47,427 bases of DNA. Source: an uncultured Eubacteriales bacterium (lineage in GTDB: Bacteria > Bacillota > Clostridia > Christensenellales > Aristaeellaceae). Positions 6,342 through 14,178 of the stretch are shown here, in pieces. The position numbers and the translations under genes were made by a program. The notes beneath the pieces are model-generated. The model searched no databases. It had not been told where the DNA came from and was given only the letters and a program-made list of their open reading frames with translations. The stretch lies in contig CADBCY010000021.1 in NCBI GenBank assembly GCA_902793325.1, positions 1 through 47,427 of the forward strand. The letters run 5' to 3'. Numbering within the stretch: the first letter of the stretch is position 1; the number at the start of each line of letters is the position of its first letter.

Positions 6342-8453
6342 TTACGCGGGATGCCCGTTTTCGCCGCCTTTGTCCATGGCGGCCAGGGACTGATACGCCT
6401 CGCAGGTGCTCAGCAGCTCTTGATGCGTGCCCTCGGTCAGAATCCTGCCGTCCTTCATGAAGAGGATGCGGTCGGCCCCGGCGATGGTGGAGAGCCGGTG
6501 GGCGATGATGATGACGGTCCTTCCCCGGCGCATGTTGTCGATCGCCTGCTGAATCTTGGCCTGCGTCGCGTTGTCCAGCGCGGAGGTCGCCTCGTCCATC
6601 AGTATGATCCGGCTGCCCCTCAGCATGCAGCGGGCGATGGACAGCCTCTGCCGCTGGCCGCCGGACAGGTTGACGCCGCCCTCGCCGATCAGCGTGTCGT
6701 AGCCGTCGGGCATGCTTTGGATGTCCTCGTCGATGCAGGCCATGCGGCACACCTGTTCCATTTCCTCGTCGGTCATGTCCTCCTTGACGATCTTTAAATT
6801 GTCTCGGATGGACATGCGGAAGATATAGGGGTTCTGCGTGACGACCGACATGTTGTTGCGGATGGATTCGCGGGTCAGCTCCCGGATGTCGATTCCGTCC
6901 AGCATCACACGCCCGCCCGTGGCCTCGTAGAGCTTGGAGATCAGGTTGAACGTGGTGGTCTTGCCGCAGCCGCTCTTTCCCACGAGGCCGACCATTTCGC
7001 CCGCGTGAATCGTGAAGGACAGGTCGTTCAGGACCTTTCGGCTCCCCTCGGGATCGTAGGAGAAGCTGACGTGGTCGAACTGTATCTCGCCCCTGGGTGC
7101 GGTCAGCTCGGTCTTTCCGAAGCGCTCCTTGGGGAACTCCGGGCTGTTGAGCAGGGCGTGGACCCGTTCGTTGGAGATGTTGAAATCGGCGATGGAATCC
7201 ATGAAGTTGCCGATGATCTTTACGGCGTTCGGCCCCAGCTCGGCGTAGTAGTTGTAGAAGACCAGCGCGATGCTGGGAAGGATGAGGTTCTTGGAAATGA
7301 GCCAGGTCAGCAGCGCGATCAGCGCGAAGGTGCCGACCTCGCCGAATTCCCAGCGGAACAGCTTGGCGTACCAGGAGCGGTTCTGCATGTACAGCCGCTT
7401 GGAGTTGGCCTCCTCGATGCGTCCGTTCAGCTCTTTGCTGAACCGGCCTTCGCTGTTCAGCAGCCGCACGTCCTTCGCGCCGCGCACCATTTCGCCCACC
7501 AGGCCGGAAAAGCGCTCGTTCGCGGATCGGAAGATGCGGTCGTCCTTGTAGAGGCGCCGGGTTCGCCACAGCTCCATCACGCACTGGGAACCCATGATGA
7601 GAATGACCAGTACCGCGATGCTGGGATTGACCAGAAACATGGCGCACAGCACGCCGAAGTAGTTGAGCACCTGCGTGATCATGTCGGCGATGTTGTTGAA
7701 GCCGGAGGCGATGCGGCCTGTGTCCCCGGTGATGCGCTGTATGAACAGCCCGCTGCCCTTTTCATCCAGGCACTGGCTCTCGATTTGCAGCACGTTCGCC
7801 ACCAGGTCCTTCTCCAGCGCGGACAGCGTTCGCGTATAGGCGCGGTTGTAGCCCATGTTGGAGAGCACGAGAAAGAGATTGCGCAGGAGCTGTACGCCCA
7901 GCAGCGCCAGCACGATGTAAATGACGCGATGGGTCTCGTTATGGGTATAGGCGATGATGATGCGCGCGCTGATGGCCGGGGCCACAATGCCCATCACGGC
8001 GCTGATGATCTGGCAAAAAACGGAGACGCCCAGGGTCTTGCGGCTGTTCACGGTATACTTCCATGAGAACAGGAGGTTCTTCATGGTGGTATTGTACAGC
8101 GTGAATACGAACAGGATCCGGTTTTGGCCCTTCTCAAAGCGCCATACCGGCAGGTTCCGGAAGCGATGCAGGCGACCGATCTTCATCAGCACGAAGCTGT
8201 CCTGTTCAAGGGGATTGAACGCCTCGCCGCCGACGGTCAAGCGGACGTTGAAATCTCCGTTCCACTTGCGAAAGTGCAGGCTGAACGGCGTGCTTTCACC
8301 GGAGTGCTCCCGGTAGAGCAGCAGGATCTCCTCGATCGCAAGCCGAAAGATGAGGCGGAGCTTGTCCTCTATGCCGGCGCGTTCCAGCTCGGTCGTCGCG
8401 GCGTCGACGGCCTGAGCGATCTCCTGTCCGCGCAACGTTCCCTTAATCTTCAC
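6342..8453 (-). CDS. ABC exporter (permease-ATPase fusion) with an N-terminal RsbW-like domain
   Basis: A 703-residue half-transporter. From about residue 150 it has a six-helix type IV exporter domain. The nucleotide-binding domain has Walker A GKSGCGKTT (about 490), signature LSGGQ (about 595), Walker B IILMDEA (about 617) and the H-loop histidine in IIAHRLS. Unusually, residues 1-110 are a soluble domain. Its helix with AIEEILLLYREHS and later GGEAFNPLEQD resemble the N-box and G1 loop of RsbW/SpoIIAB-type anti-sigma kinases, in decayed form. I chose GTG 8453 because AGGGGGA lies 7 bases before it, and because a consensus promoter (8497-8525) falls inside the longer frame. It is probably a homodimer exporting lipid, peptide or drug. 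Confidence 0.88.
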   Translation of the reverse strand: MKIKGTLRGQEIAQAVDAATTELERAGIEDKLRLIFRLAIEEILLLYREHSGESTPFSLHFRKWNGDFNVRLTVGGEAFNPLEQDSFVLMKIGRLHRFRNLPVWRFEKGQNRILFVFTLYNTTMKNLLFSWKYTVNSRKTLGVSVFCQIISAVMGIVAPAISARIIIAYTHNETHRVIYIVLALLGVQLLRNLFLVLSNMGYNRAYTRTLSALEKDLVANVLQIESQCLDEKGSGLFIQRITGDTGRIASGFNNIADMITQVLNYFGVLCAMFLVNPSIAVLVILIMGSQCVMELWRTRRLYKDDRIFRSANERFSGLVGEMVRGAKDVRLLNSEGRFSKELNGRIEEANSKRLYMQNRSWYAKLFRWEFGEVGTFALIALLTWLISKNLILPSIALVFYNYYAELGPNAVKIIGNFMDSIADFNISNERVHALLNSPEFPKERFGKTELTAPRGEIQFDHVSFSYDPEGSRKVLNDLSFTIHAGEMVGLVGKSGCGKTTTFNLISKLYEATGGRVMLDGIDIRELTRESIRNNMSVVTQNPYIFRMSIRDNLKIVKEDMTDEEMEQVCRMACIDEDIQSMPDGYDTLIGEGGVNLSGGQRQRLSIARCMLRGSRIILMDEATSALDNATQAKIQQAIDNMRRGRTVIIIAHRLSTIAGADRILFMKDGRILTEGTHQELLSTCEAYQSLAAMDKGGENGHPA

Positions 8454-8496
8454 AGGCAGGTCCCCCTTCGTGTGCGAAAGTTCCCATCTGTCCACT

Positions 8497-8525
8497 ATTA
8501 TAGTACGGGAATATACGCCTGACAA
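8497..8525 (-). promoter_or_regulatory. Promoter of the ABC exporter
   Basis: On the minus strand, TTGTCA (8520-8525) and TATAAT (8497-8502) are separated by exactly 17 bases. The predicted transcript begins near 8490, giving a leader of about 37 bases to GTG 8453. This promoter decides the gene start. Confidence 0.8.
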
Positions 8526-8564
8526 GATAGAAAGGCTCAAACTTCCGATTAATCCGGATATGGA

Positions 8565-8593
8565 TGGACATATTCATTTTTATGTGTTATACT
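8565..8593 (+). promoter_or_regulatory. Promoter of the ribbon-helix-helix gene
   Basis: TGGACA (8565-8570), 17-base spacer, TATACT (8588-8593). It fires away from the ABC exporter promoter, whose -35 lies 40 bases away, so a protein bound between them could affect both. Confidence 0.65.
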
Positions 8594-8627
8594 TCATTTA
8601 ATCAATATAGTGAAAGGAAAGATGATG

Positions 8628-8957
8628 ATGAGCGAGAACAAAAAGGCCAACGGCGTATACGATCCCGAAGCGTTCGACACGATCGCGTTCCCGATGATGA
8701 AGGGCAGCAAGGACATCATCAAGACGCACTGCGATCAGACCGGAGAGACCTACCATTCGTTCCTGCGCCGGGCCGTCGTGAACCAGATCGCCCGCGACCG
8801 CGAGGCGATGACCAATCCCGACGTCGATCCCAACACGAAATACGAGGGCTGGCTCCGCTACCCGGACAATGTCAAGCGGCAGATCGTCGACTCTCTGGAA
8901 GCGTGGATGAAGAACAACAACAAGGGCGACTTCACCTTCGACGCGCCGACCAAATAA
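8628..8957 (+). CDS. Ribbon-helix-helix (Arc-type) DNA-binding protein
   Basis: A 109-residue protein. After a short leader, the segment MMKGSKDIIKTHCDQTGE followed by TYHSFLRRAVVNQI has the strand-helix-turn-helix spacing of clostridial Arc/MetJ-like proteins, in which a G-E-(S/T) turn precedes F-(I/L)-x-R-A. The C-terminal 45 residues (YEGWLRYPDNVKRQIVD onward) form a second region I do not recognise. The ribosome site AAAGGAAA (8613-8620) can serve ATG 8622, 8625 or 8628; 8628 has the best spacing. It faces away from the ABC exporter and may regulate it, itself, or both. The fold is inferred from pattern only. Confidence 0.65.
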   Translation: MSENKKANGVYDPEAFDTIAFPMMKGSKDIIKTHCDQTGETYHSFLRRAVVNQIARDREAMTNPDVDPNTKYEGWLRYPDNVKRQIVDSLEAWMKNNNKGDFTFDAPTK

Positions 8958-9029
8958 CCGCCTGGTGACAGGCATACGCCGCCAAAGCGCGGTGAACTGA
9001 ATACGACACAAGAAGTCTTCGAGCCTCTT

Positions 9030-9072
9030 CGCCTAAGGCATGCGCTATGGCGTCCGGGCCGCGCGGAAACGC
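9030..9072 (+). ncRNA. Candidate structured RNA: 11-nt tetraloop receptor and GAAA hairpin upstream of modA
   Basis: CCTAAG (9032-9037) and TATGG (9046-9050) match the classic 11-nucleotide GAAA-tetraloop receptor. It is closed outside by CGCC/GGCG (9030-9033 with 9049-9052) and inside by a small GC hairpin. Fourteen bases downstream, GCG-GAAA-CGC (9063-9072) supplies a GAAA tetraloop. The position, about 270 bases before a molybdate and molybdenum-cofactor operon, suggests a regulatory RNA such as the Moco riboswitch class. I cannot confirm the class from memory of its consensus, and the short motifs could be chance. Confidence 0.35.
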
Positions 9073-9086
9073 AGGGGAAGCCTCCC

Positions 9087-9227
9087 CAAGGGTTGTCCCG
9101 GAAACGGGCCAGCCTTCCTCATTGAAAAGAAGACCGACGAGAGCACGCGCCGTCCCTTTTTCAATCGGGCTTTCCGCAAGGGCTGTCTTGGAAACGAGGC
9201 AACCTTCCGAATTGAAAAGGGGACGGC
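9087..9227. repeat. Two 48-bp direct repeats with an inverted third segment
   Basis: Copies at 9087-9134 and 9177-9224 align without gaps and agree at 38 of 48 positions. Each holds a GAAA hairpin: CCCG-GAAA-CGGG at 9097-9108 and CTTG-GAAA-CGAG at 9187-9198. The stem bases differ but still pair, which points to selection on RNA structure. Between them, 9149-9168 is nearly the reverse complement of 9207-9227 (about 20 bp, one bulge). It can also pair in part with 9121-9129 of the first copy, so two folds compete. The rest of 8958-9320 contains no gene I can support. Confidence 0.7.
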
Positions 9228-9320
9228 TTGCATGTGCGGAACCTGCCCTCCGCGGGCTGCTTTCGCCTGTCTGCCGTTTCGAAGAAGACGGGACAACCAT
9301 CGAGACAGGAGGAAGCAATC

Positions 9321-10133
9321 ATGAAGAAGGTATTTGCCGCAATGCTGGCGCTGGCGCTTATGCTCGGCGCGGTCGGCGCCGTCGCCGAGGAAAAGACGGA
9401 GCTCGTCGTGTTTGCCGCGGCGTCCATGACGGAGACGCTGACCCGGATTCAGGCGCTGTACGCCGAGGTCGCCCCCGAGGTCGAGCTCATCTTCAACTTC
9501 GATTCCTCGGGCACGCTGAAGACCCAGATCGAGGAGGGCGCGGACTGCGACGTGTTCATCTCCGCCGCGCCAAAGCAGATGAACCAACTGGACGCGAGCC
9601 GGGACGCCGACGCCAACCCGGGCGGACTGGACTTCGTGTTGCAGGGCACGCGGATCGACCTGCTGGAAAACAAGGTGGCGCTGGCCGTGCCGGAGGGGAA
9701 CCCGGCGGGCATCGAGTCCTATGACGACCTCGCCGCCCGGCTGGCGGAGGGCAGGGTGCTGCTGGCCATGGGCAACGCCGACGTGCCGGTGGGCCAGTAC
9801 ACCCAGAAGATTCTCGCTTATTACCACCTGGACGAGGCCGACCTGGCCGCCGCCGGCGCGGTGACCTACGGCTCGAACGTCAAGGAGGTCACCACGCAGG
9901 TCGCCGAGGCCGCCGTGGACTGCGGCATCATCTACGCCACCGACGCCTTTTCCGCCGGCCTGACCGCGGTGGACACCGCGACCGCCGGGATGTGCGGCCA
10001 GGTGATCTACCCCGCCGCCGTGCTGAACATCACGAAGCACGAGGACGCCGCGCGGGCGTTCCTGGACTACCTGACCGGCCCCGAGGCCTCGGCGGTGTTC
10101 GAGTCGGTCGGCTTCAGCCCGCTCTCCAAATAG
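9321..10133 (+). CDS. modA: Molybdate ABC transporter, substrate-binding protein ModA
   Basis: A 270-residue periplasmic-binding-type protein that captures molybdate or tungstate outside the membrane. A signal peptide (KK, hydrophobic core, cut near AVAEE) covers residues 1-22. The mature start ELVVFAAASMTETL is the ModA signature, with FNFDSSGTL and CDVFISAAPKQMNQL forming the anion site. Unlike most monoderm ModA proteins there is no lipobox cysteine, so membrane anchoring is unexplained. GGAGG lies before the ATG. It is the first gene of the molybdenum operon. Confidence 0.95.
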   Translation: MKKVFAAMLALALMLGAVGAVAEEKTELVVFAAASMTETLTRIQALYAEVAPEVELIFNFDSSGTLKTQIEEGADCDVFISAAPKQMNQLDASRDADANPGGLDFVLQGTRIDLLENKVALAVPEGNPAGIESYDDLAARLAEGRVLLAMGNADVPVGQYTQKILAYYHLDEADLAAAGAVTYGSNVKEVTTQVAEAAVDCGIIYATDAFSAGLTAVDTATAGMCGQVIYPAAVLNITKHEDAARAFLDYLTGPEASAVFESVGFSPLSK

Positions 10134-10204
10134 CGCGATGACGCGGGGCCCCGCGGCGGGTGCGTGCTCCGCCTGCCGCGGGTTTCCCCTGAAAGGGGCG
10201 ACGC

Positions 10205-10879
10205 ATGGACTGGTTTCCGCTCTACAATTCCCTGCGCATCGCGGGCATCAGCACCGCCATCATCTTTTTTCTCGGAATCTTTTCGGCCTACGGCATCTCC
10301 AAGGCCCCGAGGGTCGTCAAGGGCGCGCTGGACGTGGTGCTGACGCTGCCGCTGGTGCTGCCGCCCACGGTGGTGGGCTACCTGCTGCTCCGGGTGCTGG
10401 GGCCGAAGCGCGTGATCGGCGCGTTCTTCCTGAACCATTTTGGCGTCCGCCTGACGATGGCCTGGTGGTCGGCGATCTTCGCCACGGCGGTGGTCATATT
10501 CCCCCTCATGTACAGGACGGCGCGGGGCGCGTTCGAGTCCTTCGACGAGACGCTGGCCGACGCCGGCAGGACGCTGGGGCTCAGCAACCGCTACATCTTC
10601 TGGCGCGTCCGCATGCCGGCCTGCCGCCAGGGCATACTGGCGGGCACGGTGCTGGCCTTTGCGCGGGCGCTGGGCGAGTACGGCGCGACGTCGATGCTGG
10701 CGGGCTACACGCCCGGGCGCACGGCCACCGTCTCCACCACGGTCTACCAGCTCTGGCGCACCAACGACGACGCGCTGGCCTTTCGCTGGGTCATGGTGAA
10801 CCTGGCGATCTCCGCGGCGGTGCTGCTGGCCATGAACCTGCTGGAAAAGCGGCAGCGGGCGGAGAGGAGCGTGGACTGA
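10205..10879 (+). CDS. modB: Molybdate ABC transporter, permease ModB
   Basis: A 224-residue inner-membrane protein with about five or six helices. LPLVLPPTVVGYLLL and the cytoplasmic EAA loop (DETLADAGRTLGLSNRYIFWRV, with the conserved Gly) are characteristic of ModB/CysT-type permeases; the loop docks on ModC. A GGGG ribosome site lies just upstream. The stop overlaps the modC start as TGATG, so the two are translationally coupled. The 71 bases after modA hold no separate gene. Confidence 0.95.
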   Translation: MDWFPLYNSLRIAGISTAIIFFLGIFSAYGISKAPRVVKGALDVVLTLPLVLPPTVVGYLLLRVLGPKRVIGAFFLNHFGVRLTMAWWSAIFATAVVIFPLMYRTARGAFESFDETLADAGRTLGLSNRYIFWRVRMPACRQGILAGTVLAFARALGEYGATSMLAGYTPGRTATVSTTVYQLWRTNDDALAFRWVMVNLAISAAVLLAMNLLEKRQRAERSVD

Positions 10880-11913
10880 TGGCGCTGTCGGTGGACATCG
10901 AAAAGCGGCTGGGCGCGTTCACGCTGAAGGTCGCCTTCGAGGCGGACAACGGCGTCACGGCGCTGCTGGGCGCTTCCGGCAGCGGCAAGAGCCTGACCTG
11001 CCGCTGCATCGCGGGCATCGAGAAGCCCGACCGCGGGCGCATCGTGCTGGACGGCCGCGTGCTGTACGATTCCGGGAAGGGCGTCTGCCTCACGCCCCAG
11101 CAGCGCCACACCGGCTACCTGTTCCAGCAGTACGCCCTCTTCCCTACCATGACGGTGTGGCAGAACCTGGCCTGCGCCGTGCGGGACCGGAGGAAGCGGG
11201 ACGCGGCCGTGCGGGAGATGCTCGGGCGGGTGCAGATGCAGGGCTTCGAGAAGCGCTACCCCCGCCAGCTCTCCGGCGGCCAGCAACAGCGCATCGCGCT
11301 GGCGCGGATGCTGCTCAGCGAGCCGGACATGCTGCTGCTGGACGAGCCCTTCTCCGCGCTGGACAGCCACCTGCGCTTTCGACTCCAGAACGAGACGGGC
11401 AGGATCATCCGGGACTTCGGGCGCACGGTGCTGCTGGTCAGCCACGACCGGGACGAGGTCTACCGGCTGGCGGATTCCATCGCCATCGTCCGCGACGGCA
11501 GGATCGAAACCATCGGCGAGAAGCACGCGATCTTCGCCGCGCCGGGGTCGGTGGAGGGCGCGCGCCTGACGGGCTGCAAGAACATCTCGCGGCTCAGGCG
11601 GATCGACGGCGCCCACGCGCTGGCGGAGGACTGGGGCCTCACGCTGCCCACGCCGCCGCTGCCGGAGGACGTCACCCACGTGGGAATACGCATGCACGAC
11701 CTGTCGCCCCGGACCGGAGGGGACGCCGTGGCCTGCCGGGTGCTGGAGGCGACGGAAACGCCCTTCACCTACGTGGTGGCGCTGACGCCGGAGGATGCGC
11801 GGGAAAAGACGCCCGTCCGAATGGAGCTTTCCAAGGAAGCCTGGCTGAACGTCCGCGCCGAACGGCTGGGCGTGGCCTTTCCCCTGGATAAGCTGCTTTG
11901 GCTGAAGGCGTAG
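10879..11913 (+). CDS. modC: Molybdate ABC transporter, ATPase ModC
   Basis: A 344-residue ATPase that powers ModB. It has Walker A GASGSGKS (about 34-41), Q-loop FQQYALFPTMTV, signature LSGGQQQR, Walker B MLLLDEPFSALD and H-loop VSHDRDEVY. From about residue 270 a C-terminal region with VACRVLEATETPFTYVVAL looks like a TOBE/MOP-type molybdate-binding domain, which in ModC proteins gives feedback inhibition by molybdate. The start codon shares bases with the modB stop. Confidence 0.95.
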   Translation: MALSVDIEKRLGAFTLKVAFEADNGVTALLGASGSGKSLTCRCIAGIEKPDRGRIVLDGRVLYDSGKGVCLTPQQRHTGYLFQQYALFPTMTVWQNLACAVRDRRKRDAAVREMLGRVQMQGFEKRYPRQLSGGQQQRIALARMLLSEPDMLLLDEPFSALDSHLRFRLQNETGRIIRDFGRTVLLVSHDRDEVYRLADSIAIVRDGRIETIGEKHAIFAAPGSVEGARLTGCKNISRLRRIDGAHALAEDWGLTLPTPPLPEDVTHVGIRMHDLSPRTGGDAVACRVLEATETPFTYVVALTPEDAREKTPVRMELSKEAWLNVRAERLGVAFPLDKLLWLKA

Positions 11914-11925
11914 GAGGAAGACGAT

Positions 11926-13143
11926 ATGTGGAACGATGTCATGGATTACGCGCGCGCAAGGGACCTGCTGCTTGCGCGGGTCAGCCCGGTGGACCGCGAG
12001 CGGGTTCCGCTGGCGGACTGCGCCGGGCGCGTGCTGGCGGAGGCGCTCACCGCCGCGGAGGACGTGCCGCCCTTTGACCGCTCGCCCTACGACGGCTACG
12101 CGCTGCGGGCGGCGGACACGGCGGGCATCGACGCGGAGCACCCCGTGACGCTCGATATTCTGGAGGAAGTGCCCGCGGGCCACGTCGGCTGCTGCGCGGT
12201 CACGCCCGGCGCGGCGGTGAAGGTGCTGACGGGCTCGCCGCTGCCGGAGGGTGCGGACGCCATCGTGCCGTTTGAGGACACCCGGTTCACCGAGAGCGCG
12301 GTGACGCTGTTCAGGCCGATGGTGCCCGGCAGCAACGTGATCCGCGCGGGCGAGGACGTGAAAGCGGGGAGCCTGCTGGCCGCCGCGGGCACGGTGATCG
12401 ACGGCGGGCTGGCGGCCACGCTGGCGGGGCAGAACGTCGCCCGGCCCCGGGTGTTCCGCGTGCCGCGCGTGGGCGTCGTTTCCACGGGGTCGGAGCTGGT
12501 GGAGCCCGGCCAACCGCTTTCGCCCGGCAAGATCTACAATACCGGCCGCTACGCGCTGGCCGCGGCGCTGCAACGGGACGGCGCGGAGCCGGTGTTCGTC
12601 GGCTGCGCGGGCGACGACGTGGACGCCATCGCGGCGCTGATCCGGGACGGCCTCTCCCGCTGCGACGCGCTGGTGCTCACCGGCGGCGTCTCCGTGGGGG
12701 ACTACGACCTGACGCCCGACGCCATGGAACGCTGCGGCGTCGAGTTGCTGTTCCGCGGCGTGGCGATGAAGCCGGGCATGGCGTGTTGCTACGGCATGGC
12801 GGGCGGGAAGGCCGTGATGGCGCTGTCCGGCAATCCCGCCAGCGCGATGACGAACTACTATGCAATCGCCCGGCCCGCGGTGAAGAAGCTGTGCGGCCTG
12901 GCGGATCCCCTGCCCCATGCGATCGAATTGACGCTGGCGGCGCCCTTTGAAAAGAAGAGCAGGGCCACGCGGCTGCTGCGCGGGATTCTGGAGATCGACG
13001 GGGGCCAGGCGATGCTGCGCCTGCCCGGGGACCAGGGCAACGTGGTCATCAGCAGCATGATCGGCTGCAACGCCATGGCGGAGGTGCCCGCCGGGAGCGG
13101 CGCGCTGCCCGCGGGAACGATACTGAAAGGGTTTTTGCTATGA
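11926..13143 (+). CDS. moeA: Molybdopterin molybdenumtransferase MoeA
   Basis: A 405-residue enzyme that inserts molybdate into adenylylated molybdopterin. The N-terminal domains carry PPFDRSPYDGYALRAADT (about 45-62) and VKVLTGSPLPEGADAIVPFED. The central MoCF-type domain has GVVSTGSELV and VLTGGVSVGDYD, and ALSGNPASAMTNYY is the conserved C-terminal-side loop. Full length with all four domains. TAGGAGGAAG precedes the ATG; its stop overlaps the next start as ATGA. Confidence 0.95.
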   Translation: MWNDVMDYARARDLLLARVSPVDRERVPLADCAGRVLAEALTAAEDVPPFDRSPYDGYALRAADTAGIDAEHPVTLDILEEVPAGHVGCCAVTPGAAVKVLTGSPLPEGADAIVPFEDTRFTESAVTLFRPMVPGSNVIRAGEDVKAGSLLAAAGTVIDGGLAATLAGQNVARPRVFRVPRVGVVSTGSELVEPGQPLSPGKIYNTGRYALAAALQRDGAEPVFVGCAGDDVDAIAALIRDGLSRCDALVLTGGVSVGDYDLTPDAMERCGVELLFRGVAMKPGMACCYGMAGGKAVMALSGNPASAMTNYYAIARPAVKKLCGLADPLPHAIELTLAAPFEKKSRATRLLRGILEIDGGQAMLRLPGDQGNVVISSMIGCNAMAEVPAGSGALPAGTILKGFLL

Positions 13144-14156
13144 AGAAGGTACCGGTGGAGCAGGCGGTCGGCATGACCCTCTGCCACGACATCACGGCCA
13201 TGCGCGACGGCTTCAAGGGCGCTGCGTTTCGCCGCGGCCACGTGATCGAAGAAGCGGACGTGGAAAAGCTGAAGGACCTCGGCAAGCGCACCGTGTTCAT
13301 CTGGGAGGAAAACGCGGGCGAGCTGCACGAGGAGGACTGCGCGCTGCGCATGGCGGCGATGGCCCCGGTGGCGGGCGCGCACTACACGGGCCCCTCCGAG
13401 GGCAAGGTGTTGCTGATGGCGGACATCGAGGGCATGCTCCGCGTGGACACGGAGCTGCTCAGGCAGGTGAACGGCATCGGGGACATCACCATCTCCACGC
13501 TGCCGGACCACTACCCCGTGAAGCCCGGCATGCGCCTGGCCAGCATGCGCATCGTGCCGCTGGTGACGCAGGAGAGACAGATCATAAAGGCGGAGGCACT
13601 GTGCCGGGAGCGCCCGCTGTTGCGCCTGCTGCCCTACGGGCCGCGCCGGGCGGGCGTGATCGTCACCGGTTCGGAGGTCTACACGGGCCGCATTCAGGAC
13701 AAGTTCGAGCCGGTGGTGCGCCGGAAGCTGGCGGCCTATCCCGGGGAGATCCTGGGCGTGACGCTGTGCGACGACGACGTGGACATGATCGTCGACGCCG
13801 CCCGTTCGTTCCTGGAGCGCGGCGCGGACTTCCTGATCTTCACCGGCGGCATGTCCGTCGATCCCGACGACGTGACGCCGTCCGCGGTGCGCCGCCTCGG
13901 GGCCAGGGTGGTCAGCCACGGCGTGCCCGCTCAGCCGGGGAACATGACGCTGGTGGCGTACCTGGGCGACATTCCGGCGCTGGGCGTGCCGGGGGCGGCG
14001 ATCTCGCTGCCCACGACGATCTTCGACGTGCTGCTGCCCGCGGTCTACGCCGGGGAGGCGGTCACGAAGGACGACCTCATCCGCCTGGGCGACGGCGGCT
14101 TGTGCCAGCTCTGCGGCGCGTGCCACTATCCGAACTGCACCTTCGGGCGGTACTGA
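13140..14156 (+). CDS. MoeA-like molybdopterin-binding protein with C-terminal cysteine cluster
   Basis: A 338-residue protein. Residues about 165-310 form a MoCF-type molybdopterin-binding domain (GVIVTGSEVYTGRI, FLIFTGGMSVDPDDVTPSA, GVPGAAISLPTTIFD). The N-terminal 150 residues are not the standard MoeA domains I and II. The tail carries C-x2-C-x2-C-x4-C (LCQLCGACHYPNC), able to bind zinc or an iron-sulfur cluster. Such proteins are a clostridial companion of MoeA and may serve a particular class of molybdoenzyme. It overlaps moeA by ATGA and lies 22 bases before moaA. Confidence 0.82.
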   Translation: MKKVPVEQAVGMTLCHDITAMRDGFKGAAFRRGHVIEEADVEKLKDLGKRTVFIWEENAGELHEEDCALRMAAMAPVAGAHYTGPSEGKVLLMADIEGMLRVDTELLRQVNGIGDITISTLPDHYPVKPGMRLASMRIVPLVTQERQIIKAEALCRERPLLRLLPYGPRRAGVIVTGSEVYTGRIQDKFEPVVRRKLAAYPGEILGVTLCDDDVDMIVDAARSFLERGADFLIFTGGMSVDPDDVTPSAVRRLGARVVSHGVPAQPGNMTLVAYLGDIPALGVPGAAISLPTTIFDVLLPAVYAGEAVTKDDLIRLGDGGLCQLCGACHYPNCTFGRY

Positions 14157-14178
14157 TGGAGAATCGGGAGAGAGCGAT

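Noticed and set aside
9040-9324. Overlapping frames on both strands in the modA leader
   Set aside because: They translate the 48-base repeats and show the repeat as a duplicated peptide. The stem-preserving base changes fit RNA or DNA structure better than protein.
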